Source: an uncultured Gammaproteobacteria bacterium (lineage in GTDB: Bacteria > Pseudomonadota > Gammaproteobacteria > Steroidobacterales > JABDMI01). From it: DNA of 6,561 bases. The position numbers and the translations under genes are program-made. The DNA lies in assembly GCA_938039225.1 (NCBI GenBank), contig CALHVH010000243.1, positions 1 to 6,561 of the forward strand. Direction: 5' to 3'. The notes beneath the pieces were generated by a model. That model had not been told where the DNA came from and did not search any database. It saw only the letters and a list, made by a program, of their open reading frames with translations. Shown one piece after another: positions 1 to 6,224 of this stretch (positions are counted from its first letter, which is position 1; each line of letters opens with the position of its first letter).

Positions 1-221
1 ATATGCCATGTTCCAGCTTGTGGATTATTGAACGAACAACTCTCATTGTTACCATTTCTATATGGACGACAATCATAATTGCTAGTCGAAGATTGTGAAC
101 CAAAATTGACATACAAGTCAGCATCACCAGTACCGCCAGACATATCTACCGTTAATGTAGACATACCCGCTGGAATATCAACCGTATATCGCTTCCAAGC
201 TCTACGTGCAGCAGAAACATT
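1..221 (-). repeat. Second PPC domain copy of the protease (partial)
   Basis: Residues from about 629 to the window edge repeat the first PPC domain. Shared pieces are V(D/E)(I/V)PAG, MSGG(S/T)GDADLYV and YDCRP followed by ESC. The two cysteines (C680, C690) match the pair in copy one, so a disulfide inside each domain is likely. PPC domains are usually C-terminal processing or substrate-binding modules of secreted peptidases. Confidence 0.8.
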
Positions 222-2105
222 ATCTACACTTGCTGAACCGCCTGCACCAGGAGGTGGTGGAGGTGGAGCCACATCATAACTACCCGTAACGCTCACGCCA
301 GAGTAAGTTGAATATGCTCTAACCATTACATGGTAAGTTCCCGCTTGTACATTACTGATAGGACAAGACTCAGTATTGCCACCGACAAATGGACGACAGT
401 CGTACGCAGAAGTTGTTGGTTTAGCACCGTAACGAACATACAAATCAGCATCACCAGAGCCACCAGACATAGCAAAGTTCAGATTAGTTGCACCTGCTGG
501 TACTTCTAATGTAAAGAATTGCTCATTTCCAGTTGCGCCTGACAAGCCAGTTTCAGCTACGCCATTTTGCAACTCACCATCACCTGCAGGAGGTGGTGGA
601 GGCGGTGGAGGATTACCGCCACCAGCTGCTTGTACAGCTGCTAAAGCATCAACAATACCATCACCACAATTACTGGTATTACAGTTAGAACCACTTGGGA
701 ATGAACGTGCTGAAGATTTCAAAATGTCTTCAACTTGAGTCGGGGTTAAATTAGGATTAACCTCAAACATCATTGCCGCTACACCAGCAACATGAGGCGC
801 AGCCATTGATGTACCCGCATAGTATGCATAACTTTCAGTGCTAGGCGTAGTAGAACCCGAGTTCACTGTTGAAGCAACACCTTCAGAGCCACCTTCACCA
901 CCCGGAGCGGCAACATCAATCAAGTTACCAAAGTTTGAGTAACTAGCACGATTACCTTGACGGTTATTAGCAGCAACAGAAATTACACCATTACAGCTAG
1001 CCGGTGTGAAGTTAGCTACGTTTGAGTTTGAATTACCTGCGGCAACTACTACAACAGAACCGTTGTTACGAGCTATATTAATCGCATTCTGCGAAGTTGA
1101 TGAACAAGAACCACCACCACCTAAACTTAGGTTAATTACTTTAGCTGGATTAGCGTTTGCAGGAACACCACTTACACTACCGCCAGATGCCCAAACCATA
1201 GCATCAGCAATATCAGCAGTTGTACCACCACACTTAGCTAATGCACGTATTGGAACAACCTTTGATCCAAATGCAACACCAGCTACACCTTTATTGTTGT
1301 TAGTAACAGCAGCGACTGTACCTGCTACGTGTGAGCCATGCCATGAGCTTCCACCAGCCGGGCCACATTCACCACTAGTCCAATCCCCTTCATCAGCAGG
1401 ATTAGAATCACGACCATTACCATCACGCGCATTAGATGAGTTACTTACAAAATCATAACCACCAACCATGTTTGCGTTTAAATCAGAGTGATTAGTAATT
1501 CCAGTATCGATTACAGCAACATTTACACCAGCTCCTGTTGCTATATCCCAGGCACCAGTTACATTCAAGCCACCAGTTGGCTCGCTGTAGTGCCACTGCA
1601 CGCCATAGTTGGTGTCATTAGGCGTTAATAGTGGGAACATACGCTTATTGACTTCAACATATTCAATGCTTGGATCGGTTGATAGTTCATCAACCATGCT
1701 TTGAAGTTCAACATTTGGGTAAAAACGATCAAGTTTATAAACGTTTGCACCATTAAAAGTTTTACGTTCAAACTTCATATTAGTACGCGTACGTGTAGCC
1801 AAAGCTTTAGCACTTAATCCTGCCACACTAGGCTTATATTTAATGATTAGACCATCAGATAGATGCTTAGCATCAATATTTGGAATATTAAAACTAGCTG
1901 AACCAACTGGACCCGCCTGAATAATATTATTTTGGCTTTGAGCCGCATATTCAGCAATACCTTGCTCAATGGCAAGATCCATTTCCATTTCTGAAAAAGT
2001 ATTATTTGAAAGAGTAGGTGCAGCATTGATTGCTGAACTCATTAAACCTGCAGAACAGGCTAAGAGCACCCCGAGTCGTAACTTACTAGGTGTTAAAGTT
2101 TGCAA
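1..2105 (-). CDS. Secreted S8 (subtilisin-family) serine protease with tandem PPC domains, 3' end outside window
   Basis: The frame is open for 701 codons from a TTG start and leaves the window, so the C-terminus is missing. In order it shows a signal peptide (basic residues K8 and R10, hydrophobic to about 28, likely cleavage near A28), an I9-type propeptide (about 82-158), and an S8 catalytic domain (about 180-492). The catalytic triad is D200 (AVIDTG), H256 (HGSHVAG) and S433 (GTSMAAPHVAG), with oxyanion N358 (AAGN). An 8-proline linker (499-506), a PPC domain (about 520-611), a 6-proline linker (614-619) and a second PPC domain from about 629 follow. By family knowledge it is made as a zymogen, exported by Sec, matured by removal of the propeptide and of C-terminal PPC domains, and degrades extracellular protein. 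Cysteines in the catalytic and PPC domains suit disulfides in an exported enzyme. TTG is chosen because it follows a strong Shine-Dalgarno and begins the signal peptide; the first in-frame ATG (residue 22) would destroy that peptide. An LLAC sequence ending at C17 resembles a lipobox, but the preceding hydrophobic stretch is short. The substrate is unknown. Confidence 0.93.
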   Translation of the reverse strand, partial: MQTLTPSKLRLGVLLACSAGLMSSAINAAPTLSNNTFSEMEMDLAIEQGIAEYAAQSQNNIIQAGPVGSASFNIPNIDAKHLSDGLIIKYKPSVAGLSAKALATRTRTNMKFERKTFNGANVYKLDRFYPNVELQSMVDELSTDPSIEYVEVNKRMFPLLTPNDTNYGVQWHYSEPTGGLNVTGAWDIATGAGVNVAVIDTGITNHSDLNANMVGGYDFVSNSSNARDGNGRDSNPADEGDWTSGECGPAGGSSWHGSHVAGTVAAVTNNNKGVAGVAFGSKVVPIRALAKCGGTTADIADAMVWASGGSVSGVPANANPAKVINLSLGGGGSCSSTSQNAINIARNNGSVVVVAAGNSNSNVANFTPASCNGVISVAANNRQGNRASYSNFGNLIDVAAPGGEGGSEGVASTVNSGSTTPSTESYAYYAGTSMAAPHVAGVAAMMFEVNPNLTPTQVEDILKSSARSFPSGSNCNTSNCGDGIVDALAAVQAAGGGNPPPPPPPPAGDGELQNGVAETGLSGATGNEQFFTLEVPAGATNLNFAMSGGSGDADLYVRYGAKPTTSAYDCRPFVGGNTESCPISNVQAGTYHVMVRAYSTYSGVSVTGSYDVAPPPPPPGAGGSASVDNVSAARRAWKRYTVDIPAGMSTLTVDMSGGTGDADLYVNFGSQSSTSNYDCRPYRNGNNESCSFNNPQAGTWH
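273..548 (-). repeat. First PPC domain copy of the protease
   Basis: Residues about 520-611 form a complete PPC (bacterial pre-peptidase C-terminal) domain with VPAG, MSGGSGDADLYVRYG, YDCRP (C570), ESC (C581) and a closing GTYHVMV strand. Proline runs flank it on both sides, separating it from the catalytic domain and from the second copy. Confidence 0.8.
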
Positions 2106-2112
2106 AGTATTT

Positions 2113-2120
2113 CCCCCCTT
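2113..2120 (-). promoter_or_regulatory. Shine-Dalgarno of the protease, fixes its TTG start
   Basis: On the minus strand AAGGGGGG ends 7 nt before the TTG at 2105. This is near-ideal spacing, and no in-frame ATG or GTG lies between it and the TTG. It is the main reason for calling a non-ATG start. Confidence 0.7.
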
Positions 2121-2180
2121 AGGAAAGCTTACAAAAAAAAAACTACAGAAAACTGACTGCTGTAATTTAGGGTAATAATA

Positions 2181-2210
2181 GTTATCACTGCAACAAATTT
2201 TTAGTTACAA
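2181..2210 (-). promoter_or_regulatory. Weak promoter candidate for the protease
   Basis: On the minus strand TTGTAA (2210-2205, 4/6 match to TTGACA) and GATAAC (2186-2181, 4/6 match to TATAAT) are 18 bp apart, about 75 nt upstream of the TTG start. In AT-rich DNA such matches arise by chance, so this is only a candidate. Confidence 0.22.
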
Positions 2211-2300
2211 CCGAAACTGATTATTTTAAAAACAGAAAATATGTAACATTAATGGAACACAATTGGCTTTTTGCTAGGGATATAGAAGTGAATTAATAAA

Positions 2301-2327
2301 ATTGATTGAATTTCGAGCTAAATCAAT
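2301..2327. repeat. Inverted repeat ATTGATT-N13-AATCAAT
   Basis: Perfect 7-bp arms lie at 2301-2307 and 2321-2327, with centres 20 bp apart, close to two helical turns. The geometry suits a dimeric regulator. TTTGATT recurs twice at 2401-2417 beside the aldolase-like gene. AT-rich arms of this length can occur by chance. Confidence 0.3.
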
Positions 2328-2345
2328 GTTTAAATTTTATACATG

Positions 2346-2361
2346 TGTGAACTGCATCACA
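2346..2361. promoter_or_regulatory. CRP (cAMP receptor protein) binding site
   Basis: The sequence TGTGAACTGCATCACA matches the CRP core TGTGA-N6-TCACA at all ten core positions. Its centre (2353.5) is about 101 nt before the aldolase-like start and about 248 nt before the protease start. That fits activation of the rightward operon from a class I or II position, control of the protease from upstream, or both. Vibrionaceae and Alteromonadales often put secreted proteases and sugar-metabolism genes under CRP. The assignment to one side is an inference. Confidence 0.72.
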
Positions 2362-2374
2362 AAACTGACAAATC

Positions 2375-2401
2375 TTGTCATTTGCGCTTATTCAGTAAGA
2401 T
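2375..2401 (+). promoter_or_regulatory. Weak promoter candidate for the aldolase-TraB-thiE cluster
   Basis: TTGTCA (2375-2380, 5/6 match to TTGACA) is followed by TAAGAT (2396-2401, 4/6 match to TATAAT), with a short 15-bp spacer. The start point would be near 2408, placing the CRP centre about 54 bp upstream, which is not one of the classic spacings. The true -10 may lie slightly downstream in the AT-rich 2403-2412 stretch, which would place CRP near -61. Confidence 0.28.
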
Positions 2402-2454
2402 TTGATTAAATTTGATTTAAAAAACTCAGTAATAATGTCATGCGATAATAAGAC

Positions 2455-3030
2455 ATGAGTGACAAAAACTTAAACTTAAAACATCAGCTAGTTCAATACT
2501 ATCAGTGGCTTAGACAATATGGTCTGAATGATTCGCATTCTGGAAATGCTTCAATAAAAGACGCTGACAGTATCTGGGTAACTCCTTCAGGGGCATGTGC
2601 TGATACCTTGAAGCCTTCCGATTTAATAGAATGCAATATTGATGGCACACTTGGAGCTGGAGCCTCATTAGACGCCCTGTTACATGTAAAAACGTATCAA
2701 ACTAATACCGAGGCAAAGGCGGTTTTGCATAGCCATAACCCTCATACCCTGGCCTTAACGATGAACAGTGTTGAATTTAGCCCTATAGATTTTGAAGGGG
2801 CTTTATATTTTGAAAGCGTTCCAGTACTTTCAATTGCCTATGATAAGTATGTGGAAAAAGCTCCTGAGGCCGTGAGTCAATCATTAAAAACGCATAAAGC
2901 ATGTATTGTTCAAGGGCATGGGATATATGTTGCTGGAAAAGACCTAAATACGGCTTATAAATGGACTTGTTCATTAGAGCATTCTGCCAAAATTGCTTAT
3001 TTGCATAATCAACACAATAAAAAGCGATAA
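2455..3030 (+). CDS. Class II aldolase/adducin-family protein
   Basis: This 191-residue cytoplasmic protein spans a whole class II aldolase/adducin domain, the fold of fuculose-phosphate aldolase, ribulose-5-phosphate 4-epimerase and methylthioribulose-1-phosphate dehydratase. Visible motifs are SGNAS (29-33, phosphate binding), VTPSG (42-46), the zinc ligands H92 and H94 in HSH, and H155 in QGHG. The position that is the catalytic Glu73 in fuculose-phosphate aldolase is D73 here (SLDALLH). The acid is therefore kept but shorter, as in the epimerase branch. The substrate, probably a phosphorylated sugar or methylthioribulose-like compound, cannot be read from the sequence. ATG 2455 is the first start after an in-frame TAA (2446-2448); its Shine-Dalgarno is weak. 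It heads a cluster with the TraB/GumN gene (38 nt downstream) and thiE, and a CRP site lies about 100 nt upstream. No methionine-salvage or fucose genes are next to it to settle the function. Confidence 0.85.
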   Translation: MSDKNLNLKHQLVQYYQWLRQYGLNDSHSGNASIKDADSIWVTPSGACADTLKPSDLIECNIDGTLGAGASLDALLHVKTYQTNTEAKAVLHSHNPHTLALTMNSVEFSPIDFEGALYFESVPVLSIAYDKYVEKAPEAVSQSLKTHKACIVQGHGIYVAGKDLNTAYKWTCSLEHSAKIAYLHNQHNKKR

Positions 3031-3068
3031 ACTGAACACACTCGCTTACTTTTTTACTCGGAAAATAT

Positions 3069-4040
3069 ATGCATATTAATAAACTCATACTCATGCTTCT
3101 TGTTGCACTCTTTTCGCTGTGTGCTTGTGAAGCTACAGTTTCAGATACTGAAAATTTGCAGAGTCCTAACGTTGATAGCCCGCAGGAAATTTCTAAAACC
3201 ATATCGGCTACTGATACAAACTCTAGTTCAGAAAGTACCAAACATACTCTATGGAAAGTAAAAGGCGAAACAAATACCTTGTATCTATTAGGCTCAATAC
3301 ACCTGATGCCACCTGAACTCTACCCTTTACCAAAACCTTATAATGATGCCTTTGAAGATGCAGAAAAAGTGGTTTTTGAAATTGATGAAAGCATTCAAAA
3401 TCAAGCGCTTGCTCAACAAATCATGCTTAGGTATGCAAAACCTAGTAAAGGACAAAAACTAGCTGACATCATTGATGCAGATATTTATGCTGAAATTAAG
3501 CAATTGGCCAAAGAAAACAAAGTGCCTATGCTTATGATTGATCCCTTCGATCCATGGTTTTCTAGTATTAGCTTGATCGGCATACAATATCTAAATGCGG
3601 GTTTATCACCAGAACACGGTATAGATCAACACTTTATGCGAAAAGCACAAAAAGCGGGCAAGCCTATTTTTGGCCTAGAGACGCTAGACGATCAATTCAG
3701 TATGTTTGATGGTGTTTCAATGGAAGTGCAAACCGAAATGTTATTAGAAACGCTAAAACAAGAAGTGGATATGCAAGAGTTTGTTGATCAAATGTTAGAA
3801 GAGTGGCAAACGGGTGATATGCAAGGTTTAGAATCCTTATTAATGGACGAATTCGATGAATCCCCCGAACTGTACGATGCTATGTTAGTAAATCGTAATT
3901 TAAACTGGATTCAACAGTTCCAACCTATGTTAAAAGATAAAGATGATTACTTAGTAGTTGTTGGAGCTGCACATATGCTTGGTAAAGATGGTGTAGTTAA
4001 ACTACTACAAGACCAAGGTTTCAGTGTAGAGCAACTCTAA
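3069..4040 (+). CDS. TraB/GumN-family lipoprotein (putative Tiki-like metalloprotease)
   Basis: The 323-residue protein starts with a lipoprotein signal: K5, a hydrophobic stretch 6-17 and a lipobox LCAC with acylation at C20. Residue +2 is Glu, not Asp, so outer-membrane sorting by Lol is likely. A Ser/Thr/Asp-rich linker (about 21-58) leads to a TraB/GumN domain filling the rest. It has both GxxH motifs (G75-S-I-H78 and G299-A-A-H302), the HGID element (183-186), E204 in GLETLDDQ and NRN..W (275-280). In the eukaryotic relative Tiki these His and Glu residues bind metal and cleave Wnt. Bacterial members are poorly characterised and often annotated as pheromone-shutdown or GumN proteins. GGAAA just upstream serves as ribosome binding site. 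The stop codon directly abuts the thiE start, so the two are co-transcribed. All putative metal residues are kept, which suggests an active enzyme; the substrate is unknown. Confidence 0.88.
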   Translation: MHINKLILMLLVALFSLCACEATVSDTENLQSPNVDSPQEISKTISATDTNSSSESTKHTLWKVKGETNTLYLLGSIHLMPPELYPLPKPYNDAFEDAEKVVFEIDESIQNQALAQQIMLRYAKPSKGQKLADIIDADIYAEIKQLAKENKVPMLMIDPFDPWFSSISLIGIQYLNAGLSPEHGIDQHFMRKAQKAGKPIFGLETLDDQFSMFDGVSMEVQTEMLLETLKQEVDMQEFVDQMLEEWQTGDMQGLESLLMDEFDESPELYDAMLVNRNLNWIQQFQPMLKDKDDYLVVVGAAHMLGKDGVVKLLQDQGFSVEQL

Positions 4041-4700
4041 ATGCCCAGAATAAAATGGCGTCGTGGCCTGTACGCAATTACCGATACCACAAGGTTTCAA
4101 GGTGAAGAGCTTTATTCTGCCTGCACTCAAGCTGTTCGCGGTGGTGCCGTTATGTTGCAGTATCGTGATAAATCAGGCAATGCTGCAAAACGACATGCAG
4201 AAGCCTTACAATTACGCAAAATTTGCCATCAACACAACGCTTTTTTAATCATTGATAATGACCATCAGCTTTGCCATGACGTTGAAGCTGATGGGGTTCA
4301 TCTCGGACCTAAAGATCTATCGGTTTTGGATGCTCGAAGCTTATTAGGCCCCGGTAAAATAATTGGAGTTTCTTGTCATCAAAGCCTTGCAAGAGCTAAT
4401 CAGGCTTTACAAGAAACAGCCAACTATGTGTCTTTTGGAGCTTTTTATCCCTCTAAAACTAGACCTGACGCAAAAATAATTGATAAAGCCTTGCTTAAAG
4501 AGATTACAAAATTTCCAATTCCCAGTGTTGCAATAGGTGGCATTACCAGTGAAAGAGCTGAAGCACTTATTCATCAAGGTATCGATCATGTAGCCGTAAT
4601 CTCTGACTTATGGAATGCCTCAAATATTGAGCAATATGCCAAAGAATTCACTCAACTATTCAAGGGCTACGAAACTTTTCTTGATAGAGGACTAATGTAG
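4041..4700 (+). CDS. thiE: Thiamine-phosphate synthase ThiE
   Basis: ThiE joins hydroxymethylpyrimidine diphosphate with thiazole phosphate carboxylate to give thiamine phosphate, a late cytoplasmic step of vitamin B1 synthesis. The 219 residues cover the full TIM barrel. Landmarks are LYAITD (10-15), QYRDK (40-44, diphosphate-binding Arg and Lys), DGVHLGPKD (84-92, D92 as Mg ligand), FGAFYPSKTRPD (132-143) and the phosphate loop AIGGIT (164-169) with VAVIS (184-188). Two departures from the usual pattern are visible. The normal Asn-Asp pair at the metal site reads Asp72-Asn73 (followed by Asp74), and the Lys of the T-x-T-K loop is Arg141. The ATG directly follows the TAA of the upstream gene, so translation probably depends on ribosomes finishing that gene. 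It stands apart from any thiC, thiD or thiG in this window, and I saw no thiamine riboswitch upstream. Confidence 0.93.
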   Translation: MPRIKWRRGLYAITDTTRFQGEELYSACTQAVRGGAVMLQYRDKSGNAAKRHAEALQLRKICHQHNAFLIIDNDHQLCHDVEADGVHLGPKDLSVLDARSLLGPGKIIGVSCHQSLARANQALQETANYVSFGAFYPSKTRPDAKIIDKALLKEITKFPIPSVAIGGITSERAEALIHQGIDHVAVISDLWNASNIEQYAKEFTQLFKGYETFLDRGLM

Positions 4701-4786
4701 TTGGAATTTACTGTCTAGGATTAGATTTGGACTTACTCCGACTATTCCTATTGCTAATACGCTTATCCAACTGGAAATCAAACCCC

Positions 4787-4816
4787 TTCTGATTAAGCAA
4801 TCAAGTAAAATACAAT
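4787..4816 (+). promoter_or_regulatory. Candidate promoter for hemL
   Basis: TACAAT (4811-4816) and the overlapping TAAAAT (4806-4811) each match the -10 consensus at 5/6. TTCTGA (4787-4792), 18 bp upstream of TACAAT, is a poor -35. A transcript from here would have a leader of about 28 nt before hemL. The 149-nt gap after thiE supports a separate promoter. No convincing terminator hairpin with a T-run was found in that gap, so read-through from thiE remains possible. Confidence 0.38.
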
Positions 4817-4849
4817 CAATAACAATTTTACTTTAAAGAAAGCTTAACC

Positions 4850-6121
4850 ATGACAACATCCTTATTCGAACAAGCTCAACAATTTATTCCAGGCGGCGTT
4901 AACTCTCCTGTACGTGCATTTAAATCGGTAGGTGGAGAACCTATTTTTGTTAAGTCTGCCAAAGGCGCCTATTTCCATGCAGAAAACGGACAAAAGTATA
5001 CCGACTATGTTGGCTCATGGGGCCCAATGATACTTGGACATGCTCATCCTGAGGTTATTCAAGCCGTAAAAGACGCAGCGGACTTAGGTACCAGTTTCGG
5101 AGCTCCTACCATTTTAGAAACCGCTCTCGCTTCTGAGGTGTGTAAATTAGTACCCTCAATAGAATCTGTTCGTATGGTTAGTTCGGGGACAGAAGCAACC
5201 ATGAGCGCCATACGATTAGCCAGAGGGTTTACTAAACGAGACAAAATCGTAAAATTTGAGGGTTGTTATCACGGTCACTCAGATGCACTTTTAGTCAAAG
5301 CCGGCTCAGGTGCTTTAACCTTTGGTGTGCCAAGCTCTCCAGGTATTCCTGCAAGCTATGCAGAATTGACCCTTACCCTTCCTTTTAATGATCTAGAATC
5401 TTGTAAAGAACTGTTTGCACAATGCGGTGAAGAAATTGCATGTATTATTTTGGAGCCCATTGCAGGTAATATGAACTTCATAAAACCAGTCGAAGGTTTC
5501 TTAGAGGGATTGAGAACCCTATGTGATGATTACGGCACTGTATTAATCTTTGACGAAGTAATGACTGGATTTAGAGTCGCCTTAGGTGGCGCTCAAGAAG
5601 TTTATGCAGTGAAACCGGATCTAACCACTTTAGGTAAAGTCATAGGCGGTGGATTACCTGTTGGAGCCTTTGGTGGTAAACGTGAAATCATGGACTATAT
5701 AGCACCAATGGGCCCAGTCTATCAAGCCGGTACTTTATCCGGAAACCCACTTGCCATGTCTGCAGGATTGAAAACACTAGAACTCATCCAAGCCGACGGT
5801 TTTTACCAAGAACTAGAAAGAAAAACGACTATTTTAACCAGTGGGCTTGAACACGAAGCGAAAGATAAAGGCCTACCTTTCAAAGCCGACTGTATTGGCG
5901 GAATGTTTGGCTTATATTTCACTGACAAAGACCACGTTACTAGTTATTCCGACGTAACCAATTGCGACATTAAGGCTTTTAACGAATTCTTTCACGGTAT
6001 GCTTAAACGCGGTTATTACTTTGCCCCTTCAGCTTATGAAGCGGGATTCGTATCCATGGCCCACACCGTGATTGATTTAGAAAATACCGTGAATGCATTT
6101 TTTGAACATTTACGTTTATAA
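4850..6121 (+). CDS. hemL: Glutamate-1-semialdehyde 2,1-aminomutase HemL
   Basis: HemL is a PLP enzyme that turns glutamate-1-semialdehyde into 5-aminolevulinate, the first committed tetrapyrrole precursor in the C5 pathway used by gammaproteobacteria. The 423 residues match the usual family length of about 425. It is a class III aminotransferase fold throughout. The N-terminus has PGGVNSPVRAF (14-24), typical of HemL. SSGTEA (111-116) binds the PLP phosphate, YHGHSD (140-145) follows, D235 in FDEVMTGF holds the PLP nitrogen, and the Schiff-base lysine is K263 in TLGKVIGGGLPVGAFGG. The gate-loop and substrate region YQAGTLSGNP (291-300) is intact. The start is preceded by AAAGAAAG, a modest ribosome binding site. 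No key residue is missing. It probably has its own promoter. Confidence 0.97.
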   Translation: MTTSLFEQAQQFIPGGVNSPVRAFKSVGGEPIFVKSAKGAYFHAENGQKYTDYVGSWGPMILGHAHPEVIQAVKDAADLGTSFGAPTILETALASEVCKLVPSIESVRMVSSGTEATMSAIRLARGFTKRDKIVKFEGCYHGHSDALLVKAGSGALTFGVPSSPGIPASYAELTLTLPFNDLESCKELFAQCGEEIACIILEPIAGNMNFIKPVEGFLEGLRTLCDDYGTVLIFDEVMTGFRVALGGAQEVYAVKPDLTTLGKVIGGGLPVGAFGGKREIMDYIAPMGPVYQAGTLSGNPLAMSAGLKTLELIQADGFYQELERKTTILTSGLEHEAKDKGLPFKADCIGGMFGLYFTDKDHVTSYSDVTNCDIKAFNEFFHGMLKRGYYFAPSAYEAGFVSMAHTVIDLENTVNAFFEHLRL

Positions 6122-6224
6122 ACACTCTAAGCTCGAGGTTTATACGCTAAGACAAATAGCCCAAAAAGCATTAAACTAAAGCGATATACACCAAAAAACC
6201 TGCACTTTAGAATATGGATAAATG

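Larger units (their letters stand above)
2106..2454. other. Divergent intergenic region (349 nt), AT-rich, regulatory
   Basis: This gap separates the leftward protease from the rightward aldolase-like gene. It holds a CRP site (2346-2361), an inverted repeat (2301-2327), an A10 tract (2133-2142), adjacent direct repeats TTTGATTAAA and TTTGATTTAA (2401-2420), a TCAGTAA direct repeat (2392-2398 and 2426-2432) and weak promoter-like hexamers. No credible gene with its own Shine-Dalgarno and no terminator was seen. Confidence 0.6.

Noticed and set aside
79..279. 66-codon plus-strand frame ending in a glycine run
   Set aside because: The glycine run is the complement of the protease polyproline linker, and the frame lies antisense to the PPC domains.
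1006..1458. 150-codon open frame on the plus strand within the protease region
   Set aside because: It is antisense to the S8 catalytic domain. Its Pro/Ala/Thr-rich product reflects the complement of Gly/Ala/Ser codons and has no recognisable domain.
2040..2076. LLAC at residues 14-17 of the protease as a lipoprotein signal
   Set aside because: Only six residues separate the last basic residue from the cysteine, and the hydrophobic stretch continues past it to a normal Ala-rich cleavage region near residue 28. A standard Sec signal fits better.
2133..2142. A10 homopolymer (T10 on the protease strand) as a phase-variation tract
   Set aside because: It lies in the untranslated leader upstream of the Shine-Dalgarno and not between well-defined promoter elements. 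Such tracts are common in AT-rich intergenic DNA.
1969..2175. 68-codon plus-strand frame covering the protease start
   Set aside because: It is antisense to the signal peptide and leader of the protease, and no family is recognisable.
2783..3241. 152-codon minus-strand frame
   Set aside because: It overlaps two well-supported plus-strand genes (aldolase-like and TraB/GumN) and shows no known domain.
4716..4750. TAGGA/TCCTA inverted repeat after thiE as a terminator
   Set aside because: The arms are 5 bp and about 25 nt apart with no GC-rich stem or T-run.
6176..6210. Inverted repeat CTAAAG/CTTTAG after hemL as a terminator
   Set aside because: The stem is only 6 bp, AU-rich, with a loop of about 23 nt and no T-run after it.
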